From Streptomyces sp. NBC_00691 (GTDB lineage Bacteria > Actinomycetota > Actinomycetes > Streptomycetales > Streptomycetaceae): a DNA stretch of 64,000 nt. The notes under the pieces are model-generated. The model was not told where the DNA came from. It ran no database searches and worked only from the letters and a program-made list of their open reading frames with translations. Of this stretch, positions 44,249-52,967 are shown piece by piece (within the stretch, counting starts at the first letter, position 1; each line of letters begins with the position of its first letter). Location of the stretch: the NCBI RefSeq assembly GCF_036226665.1, contig NZ_CP109007.1, forward strand, positions 3,822,501 through 3,886,500, read 5' to 3'. The position numbers and the translations under genes are program-made.

Positions 44249-46455
44249 GCGACGTGGTTGAACGTGGCGCCCTCGCCCGTGTACAGGTCCGTCGTCCGAC
44301 GGCTGAACGGGGCGGTGGCGGAGCCCGTGGAACGGTAGACGTACGTGCCGCCCGTCCCGTACGCGATCAGGTCGGGGCGGCCGTCGGCGTCGACGTCGCC
44401 GGCACCGACGAGCTGGGAGAAGGCACCCCAGCCGCCGCCGATCTGCACGCGCGGGGCGAAGTTGCCGCTGCCGTCGCCCTGGTAGAGCCAGAGGACGCCG
44501 GAGGTGTCGCGTGCGACGAGGTCGCCCGCGCCCGTGCCGGCGATGTTGCCGACCGCCGTGAGGTGGTTGTACACGCCCCAGCCGCCGCCGACGCGGGCGC
44601 GGGTCGCGAAGGGCTTTGCGGAGTCGCCGGTGCCCTTGTAGAACCACAGGACGCCGGTGGTGTCCGTGGCGAGCAGGTCGGCGCGGCCGTCGCCGTCGAG
44701 GTCCGAGCCGCCCGTCAGCTTGTCGTAGGCGTTCCAGCCGGTGCCGACCTTGACGCGGGTCTCGAAGGTGCCGTCGCCCTTGCCGAGGTAGTGCCAGAGC
44801 ACTCCGGCACCGTCGAGCGCGACCAGGTCGCCGACCTTGCTGCCCGCGAGGTCCCCGACGGCCTCGATCTGCTTGTACGCGCCCCAGCCGGTGCCGACCT
44901 TGGTGCGTCCGGCGGTCACGACCGTGCCGTCCACCGGCCGGTCCCGCAGGTCGTCGCGCCACAGCGCGCCGGCGGCGTCCCGGGCGAGGACGTCGGTGGA
45001 GCCGTTGTCCGTGTAGTCGTGCGGGTTGACCGACCGGACGACGTTCAGCTGCCAGCCCTGGTAGGCCGGCACGCCGGTGCCGTCGAGCAGCTTCGCCTCG
45101 GCCTCCACCGCGTACGAGCCGTTCGGCGCGTCCGCCCCGTCCAGGACGGCGTCCCAGGTGAAGGAGAAGAGGTTGCCCTCGGCGGGGGCGTACACCCGCG
45201 TCCGGTACGTCTGCTCCGTGACCATGTGCGTCAGCGTGACGTCCACGTAGGCCTCGCGGTGCGAGAGGGTCCAACCCAGGGTGACCTTGCCGCCGGTCTG
45301 GTCGAGGTTCACCGTGTCGGGGACGTGGACCTGCTCGATCTTCAGGTCGACCAGCGGGGCCTCGTCGGCCACCTTGGTGACCTTGGGGGCGCCCTCCGCG
45401 ATCTCGACCCGGAACAGGCCCTTGCCGTCGGCGGCGCGCGCACCGCGCACCACGCCGGTGCCGTCGGCCCCGGCCGTCGCCTCGGTGCCGGAGTCCAGGA
45501 GTTCGCGGGTCTCGCCGGTGCTCAGGGAGACGGCCCGGACGGGCGTCGTGGGGTTGCCGTAGACCAGCCAGTCGCCGACGAGAGTGAAGTACCACTCGCT
45601 GTCGTGGGCGCCCAGGACGGTCCGCTTCTCCGCCCCGGTCGCACGGTCGACGGACGCGACGTACCCGCCGGTGCCGGCCTCGTAGCCGTACCAGGCCACG
45701 TGCGAGGCGGAGAACTCCAGGCCGCCGAAGCCGTACCCGGACTCGGGGGCGGCGAACGTCTTGGTGACCGCCCCGGTCGCCAGGTCGATCAGGGCCCGGC
45801 CGCCGGTCCGGGCACCCTCCGGGCCGGTCCCGTACCCGACGAGGACGGAGCCGTCGTGGGGCTTCGAGGCGAAGAAGTCGGAGGCGGTGCCGGGCAGGCC
45901 CGTGATCTTGCGGGTGGTCGTCGTGGCGCCGTCCTTGGTCACGACGTGCAGCTCCGCCAGGTCGAGGGCGTTCGGCAGCTGCGCGAGCACGCTCGTCGGG
46001 CTCAGCGCGGCCACGTAGTTGCCGTTGAGGGCGCCGAGGTCGATGTCGACGCCCGGGGCGGAGGGGTCGGCCATGTTCCGCAGGGTGATCGCACGCATCT
46101 GGGAGGACCAGTTGTGGTCGCCGATGACGACCACGTCGTCGGCTCCCATGGTCCAGCCGCCGCCCTCGGGCACCGCGAGCGGGGTCCGGGCGCCTCCGTC
46201 GTTCGGCGTCCAGACCAGCGTGCGGCGGCGGTCCTCCGTGAAGGAGAACGTGAGGAAGCCGGAGGCTCCCACACCCCCGAGGTCGGTGCCCTCGGGGTAG
46301 ACGGGAAGGGTCTGGTCGGCCGGGGCCGCGACGGCGGCCGGCGCGGCCGCGAAGGCGGCGGGAGCGGTGGCCAGGGTGCCTGCCCCGAGCGCGGTCACGG
46401 CGAGGACGACGGTGACCGCTGTGGCGAGACGGGTGCCGGTGAAACGGTGCTGCAA
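44245..46455 (-). CDS. Large secreted FG-GAP/VCBS repeat protein (paralogue)
   Basis: About 736 residues from a TTG at 46455, seven bases after GGGGG; a GTG at 46485 is the alternative and has no ribosome site. The signal peptide is TATAVTVVLAVTALGAGTLA-like (after a short basic start). The body has a propeller-like region, an Ig-like block (SHREAYVDVTLTHMVTEQ) and seven or so C-terminal FG-GAP blades (SDLDGDGRADLLATDTTGVLWFYKGTG). Sequence and layout parallel the downstream gene, so the pair arose by tandem duplication. Function unknown; extracellular. Confidence 0.83.
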   Translation of the reverse strand: MQHRFTGTRLATAVTVVLAVTALGAGTLATAPAAFAAAPAAVAAPADQTLPVYPEGTDLGGVGASGFLTFSFTEDRRRTLVWTPNDGGARTPLAVPEGGGWTMGADDVVVIGDHNWSSQMRAITLRNMADPSAPGVDIDLGALNGNYVAALSPTSVLAQLPNALDLAELHVVTKDGATTTTRKITGLPGTASDFFASKPHDGSVLVGYGTGPEGARTGGRALIDLATGAVTKTFAAPESGYGFGGLEFSASHVAWYGYEAGTGGYVASVDRATGAEKRTVLGAHDSEWYFTLVGDWLVYGNPTTPVRAVSLSTGETRELLDSGTEATAGADGTGVVRGARAADGKGLFRVEIAEGAPKVTKVADEAPLVDLKIEQVHVPDTVNLDQTGGKVTLGWTLSHREAYVDVTLTHMVTEQTYRTRVYAPAEGNLFSFTWDAVLDGADAPNGSYAVEAEAKLLDGTGVPAYQGWQLNVVRSVNPHDYTDNGSTDVLARDAAGALWRDDLRDRPVDGTVVTAGRTKVGTGWGAYKQIEAVGDLAGSKVGDLVALDGAGVLWHYLGKGDGTFETRVKVGTGWNAYDKLTGGSDLDGDGRADLLATDTTGVLWFYKGTGDSAKPFATRARVGGGWGVYNHLTAVGNIAGTGAGDLVARDTSGVLWLYQGDGSGNFAPRVQIGGGWGAFSQLVGAGDVDADGRPDLIAYGTGGTYVYRSTGSATAPFSRRTTDLYTGEGATFNHVA

Positions 46456-46554
46456 GGTGAAACCCCCACGAAGAGACTCGGACACGGGAGTGCCGCACCC
46501 GATCAGACCACCGACCCGGTCGAATAGTTGTACGGGTATTCCGAAGGTCCCGGA

Positions 46555-47424
46555 TCACCAGGCCAGTTGGGCGATCTCCTCCGCCACCACCGCGCACGCG
46601 TCCGCCGCCGGATCGATCAGCGGGAAGTGGCCGACCTCCTCGAGGAGCGTCACACCGACCGTCTCGCCCGCCTTCGCGGCCGCCTCGGCGTAGGCGTCGA
46701 CGACGGCGTACGGCACGTCGACGTCCGTACGGCCCTGGACGACGGTGGTCGCGATCCCGGTCGGCAGCAGCACCGAGGGGTCGGTGTGGGCCGCCCGCTC
46801 CTCGTACGAGGAAGGGCCGCCGAGCAGTTCGGTGACCGCGCCGCCGCACACCCCCAGCTCGACCGACCGGCCGAAGTGGGCGATCGGGGCGAGGGCGACG
46901 ACCCCGCGGAGCGCGGGCGGGGCGGGCAGCCGCCACGGGGAGCCGACGGGCAGGACGTGCCGGGCGGCGGCCCAGAGGGCGAGCTGGCCGCCCGCCGAGT
47001 GGCCGGTGAGCACGATCCGGTCGGTGTCGGCCTGCGGCAGATGTACGGCGGCGAGTCGGGGCAGGGCGTCGAGCGCCGCCGCCACGTCGTCGAAGGTCTC
47101 GGGCCAGCGCCCGGCGACCGGGGTGGCACCACCCTGACGGGGGATGTCGCTGCCGCGCCGGTACTCGACGTTCGCCACGGCGAAGCCACGCCGGGCCAGG
47201 AAGTCCACGAACGGGGTGAGGTGCCGCCGGTCGTACGGGGCCCGCCACGCCCCGCCGTGCAGGGCGACCACGAGCGGCGCCCGGGCCGGTCCGCCGCGCG
47301 GGGCGTAGAAGTCGATCACCTGGTCCGGGTGGCCGCCGTACGCGGCGGAGCCGTCCGGGGGGACGGCCGGGTGCGAGAAGGCCGAGGCCTCTTCGGCGGC
47401 GGCGCGCGCGGCGGGGTCCGGCAT
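46555..47424 (-). CDS. Alpha/beta hydrolase, probable kynurenine formamidase
   Basis: 289 residues, cytoplasmic. The HGGxW oxyanion motif is LHGGAW at residues 55-60. The nucleophile is Ser143 in GHSAGGQ, with His266 in EVGHFPL and Asp234 or Asp236 completing the triad. HGGxW hydrolases include the alpha/beta-type kynurenine formamidase. The gene is downstream of kynA-kynU on the same strand (126-bp gap), which makes hydrolysis of N-formylkynurenine its most likely role. This is inferred from context. The bacterial KynB cyclase-type formamidase is not present here. Confidence 0.75.
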   Translation of the reverse strand: MPDPAARAAAEEASAFSHPAVPPDGSAAYGGHPDQVIDFYAPRGGPARAPLVVALHGGAWRAPYDRRHLTPFVDFLARRGFAVANVEYRRGSDIPRQGGATPVAGRWPETFDDVAAALDALPRLAAVHLPQADTDRIVLTGHSAGGQLALWAAARHVLPVGSPWRLPAPPALRGVVALAPIAHFGRSVELGVCGGAVTELLGGPSSYEERAAHTDPSVLLPTGIATTVVQGRTDVDVPYAVVDAYAEAAAKAGETVGVTLLEEVGHFPLIDPAADACAVVAEEIAQLAW

Positions 47425-47550
47425 GCTGTTCCAACCTCTCGGATACGAGGCCGAATTGGCCTGACCTGCGGGGACGGTACCAGGAGTGGAGCCCCCGCAG
47501 ATCGGGCGATCATCGGACCGTACGAGACCGTGCGCCGCGCGCACGAGGCC

Positions 47551-48768
47551 TCAGACGGGCAGGTCCGCCAGGACCTCCGAGAGGACCCGCGCCGCCCGCT
47601 CCGCGTCCGCGAAGCCGACGTACAGCGGGGTGAAGCCGAACCGCAGGATGTCGGGGCGGCGCAGATCGCCGACGACACCTCGCTTGATCAGCTCGGCCAT
47701 GACGGCGGGAGCGTTCTCACAGGCGAGCGCGGTCTGGCTGCCGCGCTCCTCGTGCGCCTCCGGCGTCACGGAGGTGACACGGCCCTCCGGCACGTACGCG
47801 CGCACGCACTCCAGGAAGAAGTCCGTGAGCGCAAGGGACTTGGCCCGTACGTCCTCGATCGCGACGCCGTCCCAGACGTCCAGCGCCGCTTCGAGGGCCA
47901 GCATCGAGAGGATGTCGGGCGTCCCGACCCGGCCTCGTACGGCACCCTCGGCCGCCTGGTACCCGGGGGTCATGGCGAACGGGTCGGTGTGCGAGTTCCA
48001 GCCCGGCAGCGGCGAGTCGAACGCGGCCTGGTGACGCTCGGCGACATACAGGTAGGCCGGCGAACCGGGCCCGCCGTTCAGGTACTTGTACGTGCAGCCG
48101 ACGGCCAGGTCGACCCCGTGCGCGTCCAGGCCGACCGGCAGGGCGCCCGCGCTGTGGCACAGGTCCCAGACGGCGAGCGCGCCCGCCGCGTGCAGCGCGG
48201 CCGTGAGGCCGGGCAGGTCATGGCGGCGGCCGCTGCGGTAGTCGACGTGGTTGACGAGGGCGGCGGCCGTCCGCGGGCCGGCCGCCGCGGCCATGCCGGC
48301 CGGGTCGACGGGCACGATCCGGTGGCCCGTCATCCGCGCCGCGGACTCCGCGATGTACCCGTCCGTGGGAAAGGTCGTCGCGTCGACGAGGACCTCGTCG
48401 CGGTCGTCGGCGCTCAGCCGGGCCGCCGCGACGACCGCCTTGAAGACGTTCACGCTGGTCGAGTCGCCGACCACGATCTGTCCGGGAGCGGCGCCGACGA
48501 TCGGGGCGATCCGGTCGCCGATCCGCTCGGGAGCGGTCCACCAGCCGGACTCGTCCCAGGAGCGGATGCGCAGCTCGCCCCACTCGCGGGTGATGACATC
48601 GGCCATCCGGGCGGGGACGTGGGCGGGCAACGCGCCGAGCGAGTTGCCGTCGAGGTAGACGGTGCCGGCGTCGAGGGCGAACTTCTCGCGGTGCTTGCCC
48701 AGCTCGTCGGCGGTGTCGAGGGCGCGGGCCTTCTTCTGGAGGTCTGCCATGACATCGGTCTCAGACAT
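47551..48768 (-). CDS. kynU: Kynureninase
   Basis: 405 residues. It cleaves kynurenine to anthranilate and alanine using PLP. The Schiff-base lysine is Lys228 in GCTYKYLNGGPGSPAY, with Asp202 in WDLCHSAG contacting PLP. The N-terminal YLDGNSLGALP and VPGWWTAPE-type block (SGWWTAPERIG) are family hallmarks. The ATG at 48768 overlaps the kynA stop by eight bases, so the two are translated from one mRNA. Anthranilate can feed tryptophan re-synthesis or secondary metabolism. Confidence 0.96.
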   Translation of the reverse strand: MSETDVMADLQKKARALDTADELGKHREKFALDAGTVYLDGNSLGALPAHVPARMADVITREWGELRIRSWDESGWWTAPERIGDRIAPIVGAAPGQIVVGDSTSVNVFKAVVAAARLSADDRDEVLVDATTFPTDGYIAESAARMTGHRIVPVDPAGMAAAAGPRTAAALVNHVDYRSGRRHDLPGLTAALHAAGALAVWDLCHSAGALPVGLDAHGVDLAVGCTYKYLNGGPGSPAYLYVAERHQAAFDSPLPGWNSHTDPFAMTPGYQAAEGAVRGRVGTPDILSMLALEAALDVWDGVAIEDVRAKSLALTDFFLECVRAYVPEGRVTSVTPEAHEERGSQTALACENAPAVMAELIKRGVVGDLRRPDILRFGFTPLYVGFADAERAARVLSEVLADLPV

Positions 48769-49618
48769 GGCTGCGCGCCGTCCAGAGCTCCGGGAAGACG
48801 TTCTTCTGCGCCCGCTTCTCCAGCCAGGCCACGCCGGCCGAGCCGCCCGTGCCGGTCTTCGAGCCCATCGCGCGGCGGGTCGCCACCAGGTGGTCGTTGC
48901 GCCATCGCCAGATCAGTTCGGCGACGTCGCTGAGCGCCTCGCCGAGCCGCACGAGCTCGCCGTTCTGGTCGGCGTCCGCGTAGATCCCGGCCCAGACGGC
49001 CTCGACCTCGGCCGAGGGCTCGTACCGCTGCGCGAGGTCGCGGCCGAGGACGGCGGCCGGGACGGGCAGGCCGCGCCGGGCGAGCAGGCCGAGGACCTCG
49101 TCGTACAGGCTCGGCTCGTGGAGCGCCTTCTCCAGCTCGGCGTGCACGCGGGGCGCGCCCCGGTGCGGGACGAGCATGGACGCGGACTTCTCGCCGAGCA
49201 GGAACTCCATCCGCCGGTACATCGCGGACTGGAAGCCGGAGCCCTCGCCGAGCGCGGCGCGGTAGGCGTTGAACTGGGCGGGGGTGAGCTGGGCGAGCGG
49301 CCGCCAGGAGTGGTTGAGGGCGTCCAGCTCGCGCACGGAGCGCTTGAGCGCGTCCATCGCGACGGGGACGCGGTCCTCGCGCAGGGCACGGCTCGCGGTC
49401 TCCCACTCGTGGACGATCACGGTGAACCACAGCTCCATGACCTGGGTGGTGACCAGGAAGACCATCTCGCCGGGGTCGTCCGAGCGGAGGTGCTGGAGGT
49501 GGGTGAGGACGTCCGCCTGGACGTAGTCCTCGTACGGCGTCGTGCCGGCGAAGTCGAGGTTCGGGGCGTTGGTGGCCGAACCTGCTCCGGAATCGGGATT
49601 ACCCGGGGAGAGTGACAT
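48761..49618 (-). CDS. kynA: Tryptophan 2,3-dioxygenase
   Basis: 285 residues from the ATG at 49618, with GAGGAG seven bases upstream. It oxidises tryptophan to N-formylkynurenine with heme iron. TPYEDYVQADVLTHLQ carries the conserved Tyr and distal His, and RNDHLVATRRAMGSKTGTGGSAG carries the proximal heme-ligand His and the GTGGS loop. It is all-helical and cytoplasmic. It is first in the kynA-kynU-hydrolase cluster and overlaps kynU by eight bases. Confidence 0.96.
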   Translation of the reverse strand: MSLSPGNPDSGAGSATNAPNLDFAGTTPYEDYVQADVLTHLQHLRSDDPGEMVFLVTTQVMELWFTVIVHEWETASRALREDRVPVAMDALKRSVRELDALNHSWRPLAQLTPAQFNAYRAALGEGSGFQSAMYRRMEFLLGEKSASMLVPHRGAPRVHAELEKALHEPSLYDEVLGLLARRGLPVPAAVLGRDLAQRYEPSAEVEAVWAGIYADADQNGELVRLGEALSDVAELIWRWRNDHLVATRRAMGSKTGTGGSAGVAWLEKRAQKNVFPELWTARSHV

Positions 49619-49741
49619 TTCTGTCTCCTCGATACGAACTACCGGGTAGCGGTCTGCTCCACCGTGCGCACGTCGTCCGTGCGTCACGGGAGCCCCGGTC
49701 CCCTCGGGAGGCGGGCTTCGTCGCGCGCCGTCCCAAGCGCA

Positions 49742-50686
49742 TCATGACACGATCGGCCCGGTGATGTAGCTCCCGTCTTCGTCATACGGAAATGCGTTCG
49801 ACCGACATCCGTCCAGGCCCTTGATCTGCTGCATCATCGCGGGCGCCGGCCTGCCCGGACCCGGGCAGCCCAGGTGCTGCCGGAGGCCGATCTCGTGCCC
49901 GACCTCGTGGTTGATGATCAGGTGCCGGTACTCGGCGGCCTCCCCCGCGAAGGTCGGCGAGCCCAGCATCCACCGTCTGAGGTTCACCACGACCCCGTCG
50001 GTGGTCTCACAGTTCAGCTCGCCGTGGGTGTCCAGGCCCTGCCGCAGACAGAGCGCGTCGGCGGTGTCCGGGGTGGCGATCCGGATGACGAAGTCGGCGT
50101 CCTCCGAGACCAGCTGGAAGCGGCCCCGGCCGTGCGCGGCCCAGCCGCGCGGATGCGCCAGGATCCGCTGGATCTCGGTGGCCGCCCCGCGGGCGTCCAG
50201 CTCGATGCCCTGTTCGACCTCGACCCGGTAGCGGCGCAGCTCGCCGCTGTCGCCGACCGGCGCCCCGGAGGCCTGCGCGGTGGTGAAGGTCCCGGCGCCG
50301 GACTTCGGCACGGTGGGCGGCTCGACCGGCTTCGTCTGCGGCTTCGGAGGCGGCGTCGGTGCCGTGTCCGGTGACGGGGGCGGGGTCGGCCTCGGTTTCG
50401 GTCTCGGCGGCGGTTTCGGTTTCGCCCTCGTGGGCCTGGGGGTGGGCGCGGTGGTCCGCGGCGCCGGGCTCTCGGTGGTCGCCGTCGGCGCGGGGACGGC
50501 GGCCTCGGCCGCCGTGTCCTCGACCGGCGGGCCGTCGAAGTGGGCGAGGGCGACGCCGGCGCCGAGCGCGACCGTCATCAGGACCAGCGTCGGCAGGAGG
50601 AGCCGGCCGGCCGGGCCGCGGCCCCCTCCGGCCCGCCGCCGGGCGCGTGTTCGTCGCCGTCCTGCGGATGCGGCACGCTTGCCCAC
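49742..50686 (-). CDS. DUF3152 membrane-anchored protein with HExxH motif
   Basis: 314 residues from the GTG at 50686, preceded by GGGGAGAG. A basic N-terminus, one TM helix (LLLPTLVLMTVALGAGVALA, ~30-50) and a long Pro/Lys-rich linker precede the DUF3152 domain (~160-314). The domain contains INHEVGHEIGLRQHLGCPGPG, a metzincin-like HExGHxxGLxxH zinc motif, plus conserved Cys. This predicts an extracytoplasmic zinc peptidase fold, although the family is officially of unknown function. Four Cys suggest disulfides. Confidence 0.85.
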   Translation of the reverse strand: MGKRAASAGRRRTRARRRAGGGRGPAGRLLLPTLVLMTVALGAGVALAHFDGPPVEDTAAEAAVPAPTATTESPAPRTTAPTPRPTRAKPKPPPRPKPRPTPPPSPDTAPTPPPKPQTKPVEPPTVPKSGAGTFTTAQASGAPVGDSGELRRYRVEVEQGIELDARGAATEIQRILAHPRGWAAHGRGRFQLVSEDADFVIRIATPDTADALCLRQGLDTHGELNCETTDGVVVNLRRWMLGSPTFAGEAAEYRHLIINHEVGHEIGLRQHLGCPGPGRPAPAMMQQIKGLDGCRSNAFPYDEDGSYITGPIVS

Positions 50687-50883
50687 GACAGACTCTCCCC
50701 TGCGTCGGCCGGCAGTGGGGGAAGAGGACAACGGGGCCTCGGTACCGGCGTGTTCGGTCCTGCGGTACCGGGGATCGTACCGGCCCCGATCGAACAGTCT
50801 CGAACGGGCCGGGGAGTCTGTCCGGATTTCCCCCGGTCCGCCGGAGCAGGGGAAATCCGGCCGTTCTCAGCCGTCGGGCGGGG

Positions 50884-51297
50884 TCAGCCGAGCGTCTCCG
50901 CCGCGGTCTCCGAGGAGTCCCGCAGGAAGGTCGTGCAGCGCTCGAACTCGTCCTTCTCACCGATCTCGCCGGCCGCGCGGGCCAGCGAGTGCAGGGCGCG
51001 CAGGAAGCCGCGGTTCGGCTCGTGCTCCCACGGCACGGGGCCGTGGCCCTTCCAGCCGTTGCGGCGCAGCGCGTCGAGGCCGCGGTGGTAGCCGGTACGG
51101 GCGTAGGCGTACGACTCGACGACCGAGCCGCGCTCGTACGCGTCGTCCGCGAGCTGGGCCCAGGCGAGCGAGGAGGTCGGGTACTTCGCGGCGACGTCCG
51201 CCGGCGCCGTACCGTTCGCGAGCAGCTCGCGCGGACCGGGGTCGTCGGGCAGGTGGGTGGGGGCCGGTCCCCCCAGGAGGTTCTCATGCATGGCCAT
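50884..51297 (-). CDS. DUF3151 domain-containing protein
   Basis: 137 residues. The family pattern is visible: ENLLGGPAPTHLPDDPGPRELL at the N-terminus, DVAAKYPTSSLAWAQLADDAY, and SYAYARTGYHRGLDALRRNGWKGHGPVPWEHEPNRGFLRALHSLARAAGEIGE. It is an all-helical TPR-like small protein conserved across actinobacteria with unknown role. In other actinobacteria it sits close to fba, as it does here (four genes away). Confidence 0.88.
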   Translation of the reverse strand: MAMHENLLGGPAPTHLPDDPGPRELLANGTAPADVAAKYPTSSLAWAQLADDAYERGSVVESYAYARTGYHRGLDALRRNGWKGHGPVPWEHEPNRGFLRALHSLARAAGEIGEKDEFERCTTFLRDSSETAAETLG

Positions 51298-51422
51298 GGG
51301 GCCAGTCTGCCTCAGTCCCGCCCGCCGGAGGCCCGCCGACGGGGAAGCATCACGCGCCGGTCACCGGCGACGGAAGCCCCGGCCGTCCCCGGCCGGGGCG
51401 AACGGAGGCGTCGGGCGCCTCC

Positions 51423-52877
51423 TCAGCCCGAGGCGTCGCGCCGGCCCGGGTCCAGCGGCGGGGACGTCACCCCGCAGTGCACCTTGCACTCCGGGTGGCA
51501 GTCCGCGGCCACCGGCCTCCGCATCGTCGTCCACGCCAGCACCGCCCCCACCACCAGGATCCCCGCACACATCGGCATCGCCCGCCGGAACGTCGCCCCG
51601 AACTCCTCCGCCGACAGGTACGCCTCCGGGCCCATCCCCGCGAGCATCGGCAGCGCGGCCACCGCGAGCAGCCCGGCCGCCCGCGCCGCCGCGTTGTTGA
51701 TGCCGCTGGCCAGGCCCGCCCGGGACACGTCCACCGAGGCGAGCACCGTCGCGGTCAGCGGGGCGACCAGGGCCGTCATCCCGAGCCCGAGGACCAGCAG
51801 GGCCGGCAGCACGTCCCGTACGTACGAGGCGTCCTCACCGACCCGCAGCATCAGGAGCATGCCCGCGGCGCACAGCAGCGGCCCCACCGTGAGCGGGATC
51901 CGGGGCCCGATCCGCTCCCCAAGCTCCCCGGACTTCGCCGAGAGCAGCAGCATCAGAACGGTCGTGGGCAGCAGGGCCGTACCGGCACCCAGCGCCGAGT
52001 AGCCGGCCACCACCTGGAGCTGGAGCGCCGCCAGGAAGAAGAATCCGCCGAAAGCGGCGTACACGCACAGGGTGACCAGGTTGACCGCGGTGAACATCCG
52101 GGACGCGAAGATCGACGGAGGCACCATCGCCCGCTCCCCGCGCCGCCGCTCCACCAGCACGAACCAGGCACCGACGAGGACCCCGGCCACCCCGGCCCAC
52201 CAGGCCTCGCCGATCAGCGCGTACGTCACCAGCGCGAGCCCCGCCGCGCCCAGGACCGCGCCGAGCACGTCGAAGCGGCCGTGCGCGGTCTCGTCCCTCG
52301 ACTCGGGGACGTGTTTCAGCGCGACGGGGACGCAGAGGGCGGCGAGCGGCACGTTCAGCAGGAACACCCACCGCCAGCCCGGCCCGTCCACCAGCCAGCC
52401 GCCCACGAACGGCCCGATCGCCGCCCCCACACCGCCGAAGCCGGACCACAGCCCGACCGCCCTGGCCCGGTCGTCCTCGTGGAAACTCGCCTGGATCAGC
52501 GCCAGGGACCCGGGGGTGAGCAGCGCCCCGCCCACGCCCTGGAGGGCGCGGGCGGCGATGAGCACCCCGGCGTTCGGGGCGAGGCCGCACAGGAGCGAGG
52601 CGAGCGCGAACCACACCACGCCGATCACGAAGACCCGGCGTCGCCCGAACCGGTCGCCGAGCGATCCGCCGAGCAGGATCAGACCGGCCAGGGTGAGCAT
52701 GTAGGCGTTGACCGTCCACTGGAGAACGGCCAGGTCGGCGCCCAGGTCCTCGCCGATGTGCGGCAGTGCCACATTGACGACCGTGGAGTCGAGCAGCGCC
52801 ATGCCGGAGCCGAGGACGGTCGCGAACACGATCCATCGCCCGGCCCTCGAAGCCATCCGCACGTCCCGCTCGCCCAT
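51423..52877 (-). CDS. MFS transporter of the DHA2 (EmrB/QacA) family
   Basis: 484 residues with about 14 hydrophobic helices. The MFS loop motif GDRFGRRRVFVIG lies between TM2 and TM3 (~65). Motif C is FGGVGAAIGPFVGGWL (~150), typical of drug:proton antiporters. LDSTVVNVALPHIGEDLGADLAVLQW at the N-terminus is the DHA2 signature. The substrate is unknown. The C-terminus ends with a Cys/His-rich cytoplasmic tail (DCHPECKVHCG) that is unusual for the family. Confidence 0.92.
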   Translation of the reverse strand: MGERDVRMASRAGRWIVFATVLGSGMALLDSTVVNVALPHIGEDLGADLAVLQWTVNAYMLTLAGLILLGGSLGDRFGRRRVFVIGVVWFALASLLCGLAPNAGVLIAARALQGVGGALLTPGSLALIQASFHEDDRARAVGLWSGFGGVGAAIGPFVGGWLVDGPGWRWVFLLNVPLAALCVPVALKHVPESRDETAHGRFDVLGAVLGAAGLALVTYALIGEAWWAGVAGVLVGAWFVLVERRRGERAMVPPSIFASRMFTAVNLVTLCVYAAFGGFFFLAALQLQVVAGYSALGAGTALLPTTVLMLLLSAKSGELGERIGPRIPLTVGPLLCAAGMLLMLRVGEDASYVRDVLPALLVLGLGMTALVAPLTATVLASVDVSRAGLASGINNAAARAAGLLAVAALPMLAGMGPEAYLSAEEFGATFRRAMPMCAGILVVGAVLAWTTMRRPVAADCHPECKVHCGVTSPPLDPGRRDASG

Positions 52878-52967
52878 GCCAGCATGGTCCCGCGAAGCGC
52901 GCCGCCCCGCCCTCCGAGACCCGCCCCGCCCTCCGTGATCCGCCCCGCCCTCCGGCGGCGCCGGGCC

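Noticed and set aside
41996..47434. A single 1,812-residue open frame spanning the hydrolase, two FG-GAP proteins and spacers on the minus strand
   Set aside because: It is continuous only because GC-rich DNA lacks stop codons. Real starts, stops and an ATGA overlap within it separate at least two secreted proteins in one frame, and the remainder is antisense noise.
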